From positions 1-64,000 of the forward strand of contig CAZBDV010000009.1 of assembly GCA_964490765.1 (NCBI GenBank): a DNA stretch of 64,000 bases. The letters are read 5' to 3'. How positions within the stretch are numbered: position 1 is the first letter of the stretch; each line of letters begins with the position of its first letter. Below the pieces are notes generated by a model. That model saw only the letters and a program-made list of their open reading frames with translations. It was not told the DNA's origin and did no database searches. The position numbers were made by a program, and so were the translations under genes. The stretch is from CAZBDV01 sp964490765. GTDB lineage: Bacteria > Cloacimonadota > Cloacimonadia > Cloacimonadales > JAJBBL01. Shown in pieces: positions 63,535 through 64,000 of the stretch.

Positions 63535-64000
63535 ATGTTGAGAGATAAGAAGATTCTTCTCGGTGTTACCGGTGGAATTGCTGCTTATAAAGCTGTCGAG
63601 CTGGCAAGCAACCTTACGAAAGCCGGAGCTGCTGTCAAAGTCATCATGACAGATAGTGCCCGGGAGTTCGTTAGCCCCCTTACTTTCCGTTCCATAACCG
63701 GACAATCGGTAACAATCCGACTCTTTAACAGTGAAGCTCCTATTGAACATATATCACTAGCCGAGTGGTGTGACCTTCTCGTTGTGGCTCCAGCAACAGC
63801 AAACATAATCGGTAAAATCGCATCAGGCATTGCCGACGATCTGCTTTCAACAACCATAATGGCCTGCACCTCTCCAGTACTGGTCGTACCGGCAATGAAT
63901 TCCAATATGTGGGATAACCCGATAGTTCAGGAGAATCTGAATCATATCTGCAGAAATGATTATCTGATAATGCCTCCCGATATGGGAAGACTTGCCTGTG
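63535..64000 (+). CDS. coaBC: coenzyme A biosynthesis bifunctional protein CoaBC, 5' part
   Basis: Partial, running off the right edge; 155 codons are visible. The N-terminal CoaC (phosphopantothenoylcysteine decarboxylase) flavoprotein domain is clear: 'ILLGVTGGIAAYKAVEL' (broken), the 'APATANIIGKIASGIADDL' region with the conserved Asn, and 'PAMNSNMW'. CoaB would follow outside the window. AGGAGG lies 8 nt before the ATG. Confidence 0.95.
   Translation, partial: MLRDKKILLGVTGGIAAYKAVELASNLTKAGAAVKVIMTDSAREFVSPLTFRSITGQSVTIRLFNSEAPIEHISLAEWCDLLVVAPATANIIGKIASGIADDLLSTTIMACTSPVLVVPAMNSNMWDNPIVQENLNHICRNDYLIMPPDMGRLAC

Overview
The window looks like chromosome of a Gram-negative, probably anaerobic bacterium of the FCB superphylum (Bacteroidota, Cloacimonadota, Fibrobacterota and relatives). 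Cloacimonadota or a neighbouring candidate phylum is my best guess, but this is inference without a phylogeny. Supporting signs are outer-membrane beta-barrels, a Lol-like export operon, the MEP isoprenoid pathway, an archaeal-type ProS, a Bacteroidota-like IleS (GIHH in place of HIGH), a DUF2851 protein, a serpin lipoprotein, Feo/Fur iron handling, many Fe-S ATPases, and strong Shine-Dalgarno sites with ATGA/TGATG overlaps. I see no tRNA, rRNA, CRISPR array, insertion sequence or prophage.

Layout. 0-2.5 kb: a GATA-type microsatellite and a NatA/NatB-like ABC exporter. 2.7-7.8 kb: a minus-strand operon of outer-membrane barrel, LolD-like ATPase, two FtsX-type permeases and a LolA-like protein. 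8-23 kb: a single-domain response regulator, uvrA, a LiaF-like protein, a REC-PAS protein with no output domain, small secreted proteins, rho, a U32 protein, a TPR-SPOR protein, mutS and a HAD phosphatase. 23-36 kb (minus strand): a secreted protein, a TerB-like/FHA-like/ABCG fusion, DUF2851, a serpin, a lytic transglycosylase with a TPR partner, cinA, an S4 protein and proS. 36-40 kb: an operon of fur, feoB, feoA, feoC-like and a uracil-DNA-glycosylase-like gene, behind a perfect 9-1-9 Fur box. 40-44 kb (minus strand): ispD, an oversized glmS, ispF. 44.7-50.8 kb: secreted protein, FecR-domain protein, outer-membrane protein and CHASE2-adenylate cyclase. 51-55 kb: a seven-gene operon of DUF134 regulator, two NifX/ORP-like proteins, two ferredoxin-bearing MinD ATPases, a DUF5320 protein and an Mrp ATPase, with its own promoter, paired GAAC/GTTC palindromes and a terminator. 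55-64 kb: an alpha/beta hydrolase, aroA, ileS, small proteins, gpmI, a CMD-family protein and the start of coaBC.

The parts most worth follow-up are the 51-55 kb metal-cluster/ATPase operon, which resembles the orange-protein (ORP) systems of sulfate reducers; the FecR/barrel/CHASE2-cyclase operon; the 918-residue GlmS with an internal catalytic Cys; the TerB/FHA/ABCG fusion; and the REC-PAS protein with Glu at the phosphoacceptor position.
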